A DNA stretch of 64,000 bases from Neodontobutis hainanensis. Its lineage: Eukaryota > Chordata > Actinopteri > Gobiiformes > Odontobutidae. Position 1 is the stretch's first letter. Every line of letters begins with the position of its first letter. Below, one piece after another: positions 1 to 8,654 of the stretch. The stretch covers positions 1,879,501-1,943,500 of the forward strand of contig JALDNG010000048.1 in assembly GCA_024349245.1 (NCBI GenBank), read 5' to 3'. The notes beneath the pieces are model-generated. The model did not search any database. It worked only from the letters and a program-made list of their open reading frames with translations, and was not told the DNA's origin. A program made the translations under genes and the position numbers.

Positions 1-80
1 TACCTAGTAGCTTCGGTCCCGACCGTCTCCTTGCCTTCTTTAGAGCAGCGTAGTGTTCTACTATGCCGGATTGTCCACTG

Positions 81-250
81 TTCTACTTCGTGTGTGCTCC
101 GCCCACCTACGGGCTTCGCAATTGGTTACCTCTCTGGCGCCAGCCAGCCCTCTGAGAAAGATCAAAGCACCCACCGCGCCAATCATGCCAGCGTACTGGC
201 ACAGCCTCAGGGGCTATATAAACCCCCTAGCCCAACACTCTCCCTTCTTC
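81..250 (+). repeat. Left inverted terminal repeat of the DIRS element
   Basis: About 170 bases match the reverse complement of 5250-5418 with few differences. The match starts at TTCTACTTCG and ends at CCCTTCTTC. The outer about 50 bases are also complementary to 5103-5153 in the internal complementary region. The right-hand repeat extends about 28 bases further out than this one, the usual DIRS asymmetry. Confidence 0.88.
215..222 (+). promoter_or_regulatory. TATA box of the DIRS element
   Basis: TATATAAA lies in the inner part of the left inverted repeat, about 80 bases upstream of the first gag ATG (294). That is the expected place for the element's promoter. An inverted copy sits in the right repeat at about 5278-5285. 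TATA-to-ATG spacing supports the assignment; there is no direct evidence of a transcription start. Confidence 0.55.
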
Positions 251-293
251 TCTCTCAGCACCTCTGAGATCACTAAGAGCATTAACTAGAAGA

Positions 294-1207
294 ATGGACT
301 GTGCCCGAGATTTGTCACCTACCGGTGTCGGGCACCACCGCTCCTGCCGTTCCTGCTGCGCCCGGCTGCTGCCCGAGGATGGCCACGACCTGTGTTTTAC
401 CTGCCTCGGATGGCGTCACCAGCTGGAGCGGTCAACTTGCCCGCCTGCCTCGGCCTCCCAGAGGAGACCGAGCGTCGGGCTGCGTTTATGGGGCCAGTCT
501 CTCCTACCCCACTCGACCCGCCGCTGGGACCCATTGCAGTGTCCCCGGCCGCAACCCCACCTCAGTCTGGTTGGGCAGTGGGAAGTGAGGACGGAGAGAG
601 CCGTGGCGAGGACGCTGGCTCTTCCTGCATTGGTTATGCCGGCCCTGATCCTCAGTCGGCCCATCGGTACCCGTTAGACGATCTTCCGCAGCTGTTCGCT
701 TCCGCTGCGGAGCGTATGGGGACACCGCTCCCGCCCCAGCCGCTTGAGACGGCTCCGGCGGACTTCACACTGGGACTAGCATCACAGGCCCGCTCTCGAC
801 CACGTGTGGCGACTCTCTGCCCTCTGATGACGCCCATAGCCCATTATGCCCAGCGAGAGTGGCAGAGCCCGCTCTCGGCAAGGGGCCCCGCCCGGGGATA
901 TCTGGGCTATTGCAACGTGGAGGGCTGGAACGATATCTCCGGCGTCCCATCCATTGAAGACGGCGTGAGAATGTGCCTGCTCCCATCATCTACTCCCTGG
1001 CCGAGCGGTAAGCCGGCTTTACCATCTGAGAGGGACAGGTTGACGGCGTCGTTAATTGATCGTTGCTATGCCAACGCCGCTCAGGTAGTGGCGTTAGCTA
1101 GCAATATGGCCTTTCTAGCGGGCTCCTTGGACAGACTCACGCACGAGCGGTCTGCACTCACGCCCGAGGAAATAGACGAGGTTCAGTGGATGGGGGCCGC
1201 ACCATGA
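294..1207 (+). pseudogene. DIRS gag-like ORF1, frameshifted
   Basis: Translation from the ATG at 294 gives a Cys/His-rich N-terminus containing DGHDLCFTCLGWRH, matching the short zinc-binding motif at the start of DIRS ORF1 proteins. After about residue 45 the plausible frame moves to the one that stops at 1207. The later part includes an Ala- and Leu-rich segment (RCYANAAQVVALASNMAFL) resembling the helical C-terminal half of DIRS Gag. A further Gag-like stretch, ARHLWLGL, lies in a third frame just past 1207, so the ORF has at least two frame breaks. The role is inferred to be the structural nucleoprotein of the retroelement particle. Position between the left ITR and the RT supports this. 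Confidence 0.65.
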
Positions 1208-1288
1208 GCACGGCACAACTCGGCGCAAGACACCTGTGGCTCGGCTTGTGGGGACCCGCTCCCTTCCACCACGCCTCGCAGGCGGATT

Positions 1289-3640
1289 GTGCTTGGCTTA
1301 GGTGGGTCCGGCGTACTTACCGCAGTATCGGCGCCTTTCATTCCCCCAAGGGAGGGGCGTAAGAGGCGCTCTCCTGCGCTCGCTGGTAACTCTAATGCGG
1401 CGGGTAAACGGCCCAGGTTTCACTCTGCAACCGCCAGGGGCGGTGTGCAGATAGTGGGGGCCTTGGGCTCGCCCCCTCCTTTATCTAGGCAGCGCCAAGT
1501 TTTGGCCTACGAGAGCAGGGATGTCGACTGTGGCCTGCTACCCCTGGCTACACAGGCAGCTACTAGGGGTGCCCCACCTGGAGGAGTGGGGCAGCCCCTT
1601 CAGGGGGGGCCCCGTCCTCCCCGATGTACTCAGGACCTAGGGGGTTCTAGCTCAGTCAGCAACCTACCCCCAGCCACTCACACAACCCCAGCAGGGCCCC
1701 CTCCTGAGATGGTAGGGCAGCCCTTTCGGGGGGGGCCCCCTGCATCCCGAACCTCTAGTGGGGTTTGGGACGGCGGCGGGCCAATGCTTCCTCCTGTTCA
1801 GGGCATGGTGCGTCCCCTATCGCACTTCCTCGAGGCGTGGACACGCCTTCTCGGCCCTCTATCGCCCTGGCTGGACAGGACATTGAGGAGGGGCTACGCC
1901 CTGCAGTTTGCTCGCCTACCCCCTCCCTTCTGCGGTGTCCTTCGCACACAGCTCACAACTCAGGCAGCACACAAGGCCCTCCAGGAGGAGGTCCTTTCTC
2001 TCCTACAGCGTGGTGCAGTTTCGGAGCTGGACCAAAGGGAGGTGGAGACAGGGTTTTACTCCCCCTATTTCTTGGTACCGAAAAGAAACGGGGGAGTGAG
2101 GCCGATCCTGGACCTGCGCATTCTGAACCAGTATGTGGCCACCAGGAGGTTTCGCATGTTAACTATCAAGCACCTCCTGGAGAATGTCCGCCCGGGGGAT
2201 TGGATGACCTCAATCGACCTGACGGATGCCTATTTTCATGTCTCCATCCTACCGAGGCACAGAAAATTCCTCAGGTTTGCCATCGGAGATCGGTGTTTTC
2301 AGTTCAATCGCCTCCCGTTTGGCTACTCCCTCGCCCCACGCACTTTCTCGAAATGCGTGGAGGCAGCACTGGAGCCGCTGCGTCAGGGTCTCAGGATCCT
2401 AACTTACATAGACGACTGGCTCATCCTTGCTCCTCACGCCAGAGGTCATGGAGCAGACGGACAGAGTGCTGCGTCACATCTTGGAGCTGGGGTTCGTTGT
2501 GAACCAGGCCAAGAGCTCATTGTTGCCAGCCCAACAGGTGACGTACCTGGGACTGGAATTGGATACAGAGACCATGCGTGCACGCTCTCCATGGGGAGAC
2601 AGGTGGCGCTCAGGAGTTTGGCCCAGAAGCTGGTGGTGGCCCAATCGGCCCCGTCTTGTCTGGTCCGGTCACTACTGGGCATGATGGCAGCAGCTCACCC
2701 GGTGGTACGCATGGGGCTCCTTCATATGAGACGGCTCCAACGCTGGTTTGCTCGGCTCCGATTGCATCCCAGGCGGGACAGACAGACACGGGTCTCACTG
2801 TCCCCGGGGGCTCGACAGGATCTGGAATTCTGGCTCACCCGAATCGACTCCAACTGGGAGTGCGCATGGGATGCATCCCACACTATGTCGAGGTGTTCAC
2901 GGACGCTTCACTCACCGGATGGGGCGGGACCTTGGGCCGGCTCGCAGTGGGCGGGGCCTGGGAGTCAACGCTATCTCATATCAACGTACTGGAGATGGTA
3001 GCGGTGCAACGAGTGCTTCTGCACTTTGCTCCAAGCCTGAAACGAGCATGTTATGGTCAGGTCGGACAACACGACAGTTGTGGCCTACCTAAACAGGCAG
3101 GGAGAGACCAGGTCACCCCTCCTGCATCGGAGATCAGCAGAGATTCTAATGTGGGCAGACACACACCTGGCCTCCCTAAAGGCGCGGCATGTGCCCGGGA
3201 CACTCAATGCAGGGGCAGACAGGATGTCCCGGGGTGGCCCTCTACGCGACGAATGGGGCCTGGCGCCCAAGGTCGCACAACAGATCTGGCGCCAGTTCGG
3301 TCGGCCTGTGGCCGACCTGTTCGCCAGTGCAGAGAACGCACAGTGCCTACTCTGGTTCTCGCTCAGGTCATCAGACGACCCACCGCTAGGGGTGGACGCG
3401 CTGGCTCAGGAGTCGTGGCCCAGAGGCCTCCTCTATGCCTTCCCGCCACCACGCCTCTTGGCCCCTCTGCTTCACAGGGTGAGGTCGCAGGGCCTTCACA
3501 TCCTGGTGGTGGCGCCGGACAGCCCGGGTGCCATATGGTACCCGGACCTAGTGCAGTTGGCAGTGACGGAACCGTGGCCCTCCCGACCAACCAGACACAC
3601 TGCTGCAGGCCCGGGGCTCCCTGCAGTCCCGGCCATTTCT
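1289..3640 (+). pseudogene. DIRS pol: reverse transcriptase, RNase H and methylase-like domain, frameshifted
   Basis: A low-complexity Pro/Gly-rich leader (to about 1800) precedes the RT. RT motifs include FLVPKRNGGVRPILDLR, SIDLTDAYFHV and the catalytic LTYIDDWLILA near 2400-2430. A pair of frameshifts near 2435 and 2590 moves the thumb region into another frame and back. RNase H follows with FTDASLTGWGG (about 2900), then after another break VRSDNTTVVAYLNRQG and LNAGADRMSRG carrying the remaining acidic residues. The next block (DLFASAENAQCLLWFS, then HILVVAPDSPGAIWY, about 3310-3560) matches the methylase-like domain typical of DIRS elements. From 3053 the frame is open through this domain into the recombinase. 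Confidence 0.85.
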
Positions 3641-3703
3641 TCCCGCAGACTCCTAGTCTGGAGGTTGAAAGGGGAGACTTATGAGTATAGGACTTCCCCG
3701 GCA

Positions 3704-4732
3704 GTGGTGTCCACCATCCAGTGTGCTAGGGCACCTTCCACAGCCAGGGCATACGGCAACCGCTGGCACCTCTTTGCCACTTGGTGTGGTGACAGGAGGT
3801 TGGACCCCTGCAGTTGTTCAGTCAATGTAGTCCTGGAATTCCTACAAGGACTTCTGGATAGTGGTCGTGCCGCATCAACTCTGGCAGTGTTTGCGGCAGC
3901 CATCACGACGGGCCATGAGGATTCGGACGCTTCTCGGCTCGTAGTCACCCTTTGGTTAAGCGATTTCTTCGAGGTGCACGCAGGGTAAGGCCCCCCTCTA
4001 GGCAGGTGGTGCCCCCCTGGGACCTTCAGACAGTATTGGATGGCCTGTCTGGACCTCCTTTCGAGCCTTTGGAGCGGGCAGAAATCCGGCTGCTCTCCTT
4101 CAAGACTGCCCTTCTGTTGGCGTTATCCTCAGCCAAAAGGGCTGGGGACCTGTGCGCCTTGTCAGTTCATCCTTCGTGCATGTCGCTCAGTGGGGATGGA
4201 AACCTGGTTCATCTTTGGCCCAACCCAGCCTTTCAGCCAAAGGTTATCACCTCGTCCTTCCGGTCCAGGGTGATCAGGATTAGAGCTCTCTGCCCCACCT
4301 CTGAGGGGTCGACAGCAGATGCGCGGTTACTCATGCTGTGTCCGGTCAGGGCTTTGCGCTGCTATGTAGAGCGCACAGCGGGCTTTCGGGCATCAGACCG
4401 TTTATTTGTGTGCTTCGGGGCCAGAGGGCGGGGGACCCCATTGTCGGCCCAGCGCTTGGCACATTGGATTTGTGGGGGTATTGGGGCGGCATACGTGGCT
4501 CAAGGCCGCCTCCCCAGCTTTGGTCAGGGCACACTCTACCCGAGGGGTTGCCACGTCGGTGGCCCTGTGCAGGGGTGTCTCCGTAGAGGATATATGCTTG
4601 GCGGCATCTTGGTCCTCTGTGTCCACTTTTGTGCAGTCCTATCTCATGGACGTGTCTGCGTGCACTGTCACTCATTCAGTGTTGAATGGAGGCCGGAACC
4701 CCCATTCAACACAACACGTTTCGACTGTCTAA
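3704..4732 (+). pseudogene. DIRS tyrosine recombinase, frameshifted
   Basis: The N-terminal SAM-like core-binding part (STARAYGNRWHLFATWC, then VVLEFLQGLLDSG) runs in one frame to 3988. The catalytic domain continues in another frame from about 3952, with the first catalytic Arg in SSAKRAGDLCALSV. A third frame from about 4450 holds RAHSTRGVA (the HxxR box) and a C-terminal WSSVSTFVQSYLMD with the Trp and candidate Tyr nucleophile, ending at 4732. In DIRS elements this enzyme integrates the circular cDNA by site-specific recombination, replacing a DDE integrase. Two frame changes make this copy non-functional as written. All catalytic motifs can be found in order, so the identity is secure. 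Confidence 0.85.
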
Positions 4733-4755
4733 TACCGGATGTGTGTGGCCCATGT

Positions 4756-5004
4756 GCTCTTGGGAGAGGCGGTCACGGGCTTGGCGGGCAGGAGGGACGC
4801 TCTTGGGAGAGGTAGTCTATCCCCCAACCATAGACACTAGGTCTTTGAGTTTATACACGGTGCCAGGATGCTCTTGGGAGAGGCAGTCCTGGGCAGGACT
4901 TGGTAAAAAAAAAAAAAAGACAGGTCGGTGTCAGATGCTCTTGGGAGAGGCGGTCTAGACACCAAGGTCTGGGGTGGGGCGTGCTTGGCTGCTCTTGGGA
5001 GAGG
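4756..5004 (+). repeat. Five spaced copies of GCTCTTGGGAGAGG in the DIRS 3' region
   Basis: Exact copies of the 14-mer lie at 4756-4769, 4799-4812, 4870-4883, 4937-4950 and 4991-5004, between the recombinase stop and the internal complementary region. Each can fold as a short hairpin, CTCT and AGAG around a TGGG loop. Flanks between copies differ, so this is a conserved spaced motif and not a simple tandem repeat. A run of 14 A residues (4905-4918) lies among them. Confidence 0.85.
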
Positions 5005-5102
5005 TGGGCCTGCATTGCTCCTTAGGATGTTTGTTTACGCGCCAATCGTTGTGAACTTGTCCAGCTGGGAGTACATTGATCTCCTACGGCCTTCGCCTCG
5101 GC

Positions 5103-5207
5103 AGGTAACCAATAGCGAAGCCCGTAGGTGGGCGGAGCACACACGAAGTAGAAATTATAGTTACCTGATGTAACTACAGTTCTACGAGTGTGTGCGTAGC
5201 CCACCTA
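5103..5207 (+). repeat. DIRS internal complementary region
   Basis: Bases 5103-5153 are the reverse complement of 81-131 (outer left ITR) with one or two mismatches. Bases 5154-5207 are the reverse complement of 5395-5446 (outer right ITR). The boundary at 5153/5154 therefore represents the joined element ends, as expected for the region that templates closure of the cDNA circle. Confidence 0.88.
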
Positions 5208-5249
5208 CTTTCAGGCCCAGCTGAACTGTTCCCTCATTTGAGCTGGTTC

Positions 5250-5446
5250 GAAGAAGGGAGAGTGTTGGGCTAGGGGGTTTATATAGCCCCTGAGGCTGTG
5301 CCAGTACGCTGGCATGATTGGCGCGGTGGGTGCTTTGATCTTTCTCAGAGGGCTGGCTGGCGCCAGAGAGGTAACCAATAGCGAAGCCCGTAGGTGGGCT
5401 ACGCACACACTCGTAGAACTGTAGTTACATCAGGTAACTATAATTT
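5250..5446 (-). repeat. Right inverted terminal repeat of the DIRS element
   Basis: This is the reverse complement of 81-250 over 5250-5418, plus an extension of about 28 bases that is complementary to the right half of the internal complementary region. The AT-rich flank begins after 5446. Confidence 0.88.
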
Positions 5447-5985
5447 TTTGTACATTTTACTGATGTTTACTGTATTCTTGCACTTAAATCTTCATAGTTT
5501 ACACCGTAGAACTAGCAAACAAAATATAACATAAGCATATTTCATATGCAAATAAACACAAAATTACAGATTTACACATTAAACATTTACATTCCACATT
5601 GGTCTGCCAGTAAACAAACCGATGAACTGAAACTTGTACTTTACTATATTACGTTCTTTAATTGCGTGTGTCCGACGTAACTTTAGCTTTTTTGCTTTAA
5701 CCGGAAAAACAGGAAGTAGTTCTCGTGACCTTAAAGTACAAAGAAACTAAGAAACTAAATAATTTTAATATTTGTTCAAAATTAACTATTATGACTCTTA
5801 TGGCCTTGTACATGTAAAATAAATAAATAGGAAAATAAATCTAAATTTACAAAAACGATATGAGCCAAATATACATTCTCACATGTATCTTAAGTACACT
5901 GGCTCCATCTAGCGGTGAAATAAGTGAACAACATTTCGTCAACAGTTACAATGCATATGATCAGTCAGTGGTGTGTTGCTATAAT
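5447..5985. other. Unassigned AT-rich flank between the DIRS element and the array
   Basis: No open frame, RNA gene or repeat was recognised. The sequence is not seen elsewhere in the window. It ends at GCTATAAT directly before the first hAT-like terminus. Confidence 0.6.
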
Positions 5986-6398
5986 CAGTGTTGGGAGTAA
6001 CGCATTACAAAAGTAATGCATTACAATAATATATTACTTTTTCCTGTAACGCAGTAGTGTAAGGCATTACAAATAATTTTTTAGTAATATTTTACTCGTT
6101 AAATATTTTACATTTTCAGCAAAGCTTCCGTTACAAAAAAAAAATAAAAACTTTTGCCGCAAGATTTCATTAATCTCCCTCTTGTTGGTGTAACTTTGTT
6201 ATTGCGTGACATAGTCCAGTGAAGCGGGTTTTGCAGGAGTGGCGCGAGGCATAATTTCTGCCCCTGCTGTGCTCGCGAGTCGCGCATGCCAGTGGAAAAG
6301 CGGCTAATGAAGATGGCAGAAGACGACTGTACATTCACAAGGTGGACGTATGCTCCACCTCGTGAATGTTAGTCTTTTTTAGAGGCAAAGGCCTAAGG

Positions 6399-7358
6399 CA
6401 GGGGTAGGCGGACGCGGTCCGGAACCGAACCCCGAAACTTTGATCTGGACCGCAAGACATTATTCATAATTACAAGCGCATTGTGTAAAACATATTTTTG
6501 AACCGGCACTTCTAGGACAGCTAGGTCAACACGCGCGGGTCCTCAGGTTACTATGGTTACGGACAGAGCAGCGGCAAATTTAACATGTTTAGCGTAGCCT
6601 GATAATGCACTAGAAACGACTAAAATCTAAAAGTTGTGCCTTGGCAAAACATAACGAAGATTCACTGACGTTATGGACGGAGAGGGAACGTTTATTTTAG
6701 TGTATTCATCTCCTAAGCTCCGTGTCAGAGTCAAAGCTGAACAACAGCCCTTTATCCTCCAGTCCAGGCTGCTTTGATAATCAGAATGAATCCAGAACTG
6801 AACCAGGACTGGACAGGTTTCATGTCAGGATTAAAAAGACTCAGAGGGAAGTGAGGACGTCTAATAATGTGGTGAGTTGTACATTTGTCTGTCATCTTCT
6901 CTATTGTGTTGTAAGTGAGTTACTTGACTCGTTTGTCGCATATTAGTAATAGTAGTAATAGTAGTAATAGCTCACGCTATTCGTTCATTTGAACCCAACA
7001 CATGTTCATTTGGGAGATTAAAAACAGAAAAGGTGTGAAAGAAGGGTTTGGAGATGAGTGACACAGGTTGAGTCTTCCTTAAGTTGTGTCAGTTTCTGCG
7101 AATCCTAAATGCTATTACAGCATTTAGGATTAATTACGGGTAATTAATGTTACACCACACGGGGAAACAAAGGATAAAATACAGAATACAGTGGACATTC
7201 ATCTCCATATTGTTTAAGAGGCTGTAGGTGTGGAATAAATGAGACTTTACTTTAAAGAATTATATTCAAACCCATGTCCTTTTATTTAAATTTTCCGGAC
7301 CCCTCACTTGAGGAAAGTTAACTAAGCGGACCTCTGCTGATTTTAATTGAAGACCCTG
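6399..7358. mobile_element. Second hAT-like element nested in the first (unit 1)
   Basis: The termini are CAGGGGTAGGC on the left and GAAGACCCTG on the right (inverse CAGGGTCTTC), both of the CAGGG type common in hAT/Charlie-like elements. An exact 8-bp target duplication, GCCTAAGG, lies at 6391-6398 and 7359-7366. The 960-bp interior has no transposase; a 74-codon open frame at 6722-6946 matches nothing I recognise. Copies occupy the same place in all three units, so the insertion predates the array. Confidence 0.82.
7101..7131. repeat. Perfect 13-bp hairpin inside the nested hAT
   Basis: AATCCTAAATGCT (7101-7113) is followed by a five-base spacer and then its exact reverse complement (7119-7131). 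It is present in all three units. The few bases just upstream differ in length between units (TTTCTGCG, TTTCTGTGCG, TTTCTGTCACG). Confidence 0.8.
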
Positions 7359-8031
7359 GCCTAAGGTTTTTTCTGTGTTATCTTACTAAGCAGTTAGGTT
7401 ATGTTTAGCCTGTGGACTAAAATGACTGAGGCTAAGGGGTTGGTCCTCCAAGTGCACTTTATACTTGAGAAAGAACAGCCTAAGCTATGTTCATCATGTG
7501 CACTTTGTGCATGACAGTTTTGTGTTGTGAACCTCTTGAATTCAAAGAGAATAAAGTAAAACAAATGTGCATCTTGTCATGGCATTAGAGTTTACTTATG
7601 TTGTGTCTAATATTAATAGACCCAAGCTATTCACAGATATTGCCAGATAATAATTTTACCTCTACCATACTTTTAACAGACTTTAATCATTTGTGATTTT
7701 GTCTGTCATCCTTTCTTGTCTTGAGCCTTCACTTTGCCAATTATATGCTTTAATGTTAGTAGCCTGGATACCCCACAGTCACTATGGAACATCAAATTGT
7801 CTTCTACTGGATGTAAAATGCTATGTATTACATTTTGTCATTTTAGAATTTTAAGTTCTACCTTGTAGTTATTTTCGTGAAAGTAACTTAAAAGTAATAC
7901 AGGAGTAATGTAATGTATTACAATTCTGAGACAGTAATATTGTAATGTAAAGTATTACATTTAAATAACAGTAATAAGTAATCTATAATATATTACAGTT
8001 TGGAAGTAACTTGCACAACACTGTTTATGGG

Positions 8032-8525
8032 TTAATATTATAATTTATAAGAAAAATCAATAATAAAAGTATGATCCCATATTATTCTTGTTATTCATCT
8101 ATTATTATTCTACAAATGCACCAAAAGTCTATCTCAAAAGCTTAGGGTCAGTCTTTTGTTGTAAATGCCATTCGGTTACCTGAGGATGGATAAGCAAACG
8201 CCCATCCATATCATACAGTGATCCTTATCTACCACATATTGGTGTAAGGTTATAAACAGACACAGACTCCCCCTCACTGTGGACACGTTTTTGACATGTT
8301 TTGCTTTTTTAAGGGCTTTGATGCCCCAGTGTCCAGTGTGAATGGGTAGATAGAGTTGATAGAGTCTCCTCTCAGGGACCTTAAGTTTACCGATCTAGAG
8401 TCCACATTCCAGCTGAGCCAGATGAGCACGGCCACACTAATATGCAATTTTTTTGACATCTAATAAAAAAAATCCCTAATTAATTTTTCGGAATTCTGTA
8501 GATTTGATAAACACAACATTTACAG
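8032..8525. other. AT-rich spacer between the hAT and the coiled-coil gene (unit 1)
   Basis: No coding or RNA feature was recognised. Near-identical sequence recurs in units 2 (27972-28465) and 3 (46134-46625). Confidence 0.6.
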
Positions 8526-8527
8526 TA

Positions 8528-8550
<23 letters not shown>
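8526..8550. repeat. (TA)n microsatellite followed by a poly-T tract
   Basis: The TA run is 25 bases here and shorter in units 2 (about 28466-28485) and 3 (about 46626-46639). It is followed by T-rich sequence. It lies in the 3' flank of the minus-strand coiled-coil gene. Confidence 0.9.
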
Positions 8551-8555
<5 letters not shown>

Positions 8556-8559
<4 letters not shown>

Positions 8560-8561
8560 TT
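8556..8561 (-). promoter_or_regulatory. Candidate polyadenylation signal of the coiled-coil gene (unit 1)
   Basis: AATAAA on the minus strand, about 95 bases past the stop codon at 8655. The same signal is present at the corresponding place in units 2 and 3. It sits in a T-rich tract, so a chance occurrence is possible. Confidence 0.35.
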
Positions 8562-8654
8562 GTTTTTTTTTTCTCTTGATAGAGAGAGTTAGACACAGAG
8601 GGGGTAGGAGTTAGACAGAGGGGGTAGGGGTTAGACAGAGAGGAGTTAGACGGT

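Larger units (their letters stand above)
81..5446 (+). mobile_element. DIRS-type tyrosine-recombinase retrotransposon, structurally complete
   Basis: The element carries gag-like, RT/RNase H/methylase-like and tyrosine recombinase regions in that order. It is bounded by inverted terminal repeats (81-250 against 5250-5418, the right one extended to 5446). An internal complementary region at 5103-5207 lies just inside the right repeat. The left half of that region is the reverse complement of the outer left ITR and its right half is the reverse complement of the outer right ITR. This is the DIRS architecture, in which the region templates joining of the ends into a circle. No target-site duplication is seen, as expected for integration by a tyrosine recombinase. 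All coding regions carry frameshifts, so the copy is probably inactive unless these are consensus errors. Confidence 0.9.
5986..8023. mobile_element. Non-autonomous hAT-like DNA transposon (unit 1)
   Basis: The termini are CAGTGTTGGG on the left and CAACACTG on the right, with subterminal GTAATGCATTAC-type palindromes. In units 2 and 3 the same element is flanked on both sides by TTTATGGG, an exact 8-bp target duplication typical of the hAT superfamily. In this first copy the right flank is TTTATGGG (8024-8031) but the left flank is GCTATAAT. No transposase is recognisable. A short open stretch starting with an ATG after GAAGATGGC at about 6311 could be an exon remnant. Without the nested element the transposon is only about 1.07 kb. 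Confidence 0.8.

Noticed and set aside
2578..3684. A 368-codon plus-strand frame overlapping the DIRS pol
   Set aside because: Only a short part (about 2870-3055) carries RNase H residues. The rest is an off-frame reading of pol created by frameshifts.
4756..5004. CRISPR-like or tRNA-like interpretation of the spaced 14-mers
   Set aside because: Spacing is irregular (29 to 57 bases between copies), and the motif sits in the 3' region of a DIRS retrotransposon.
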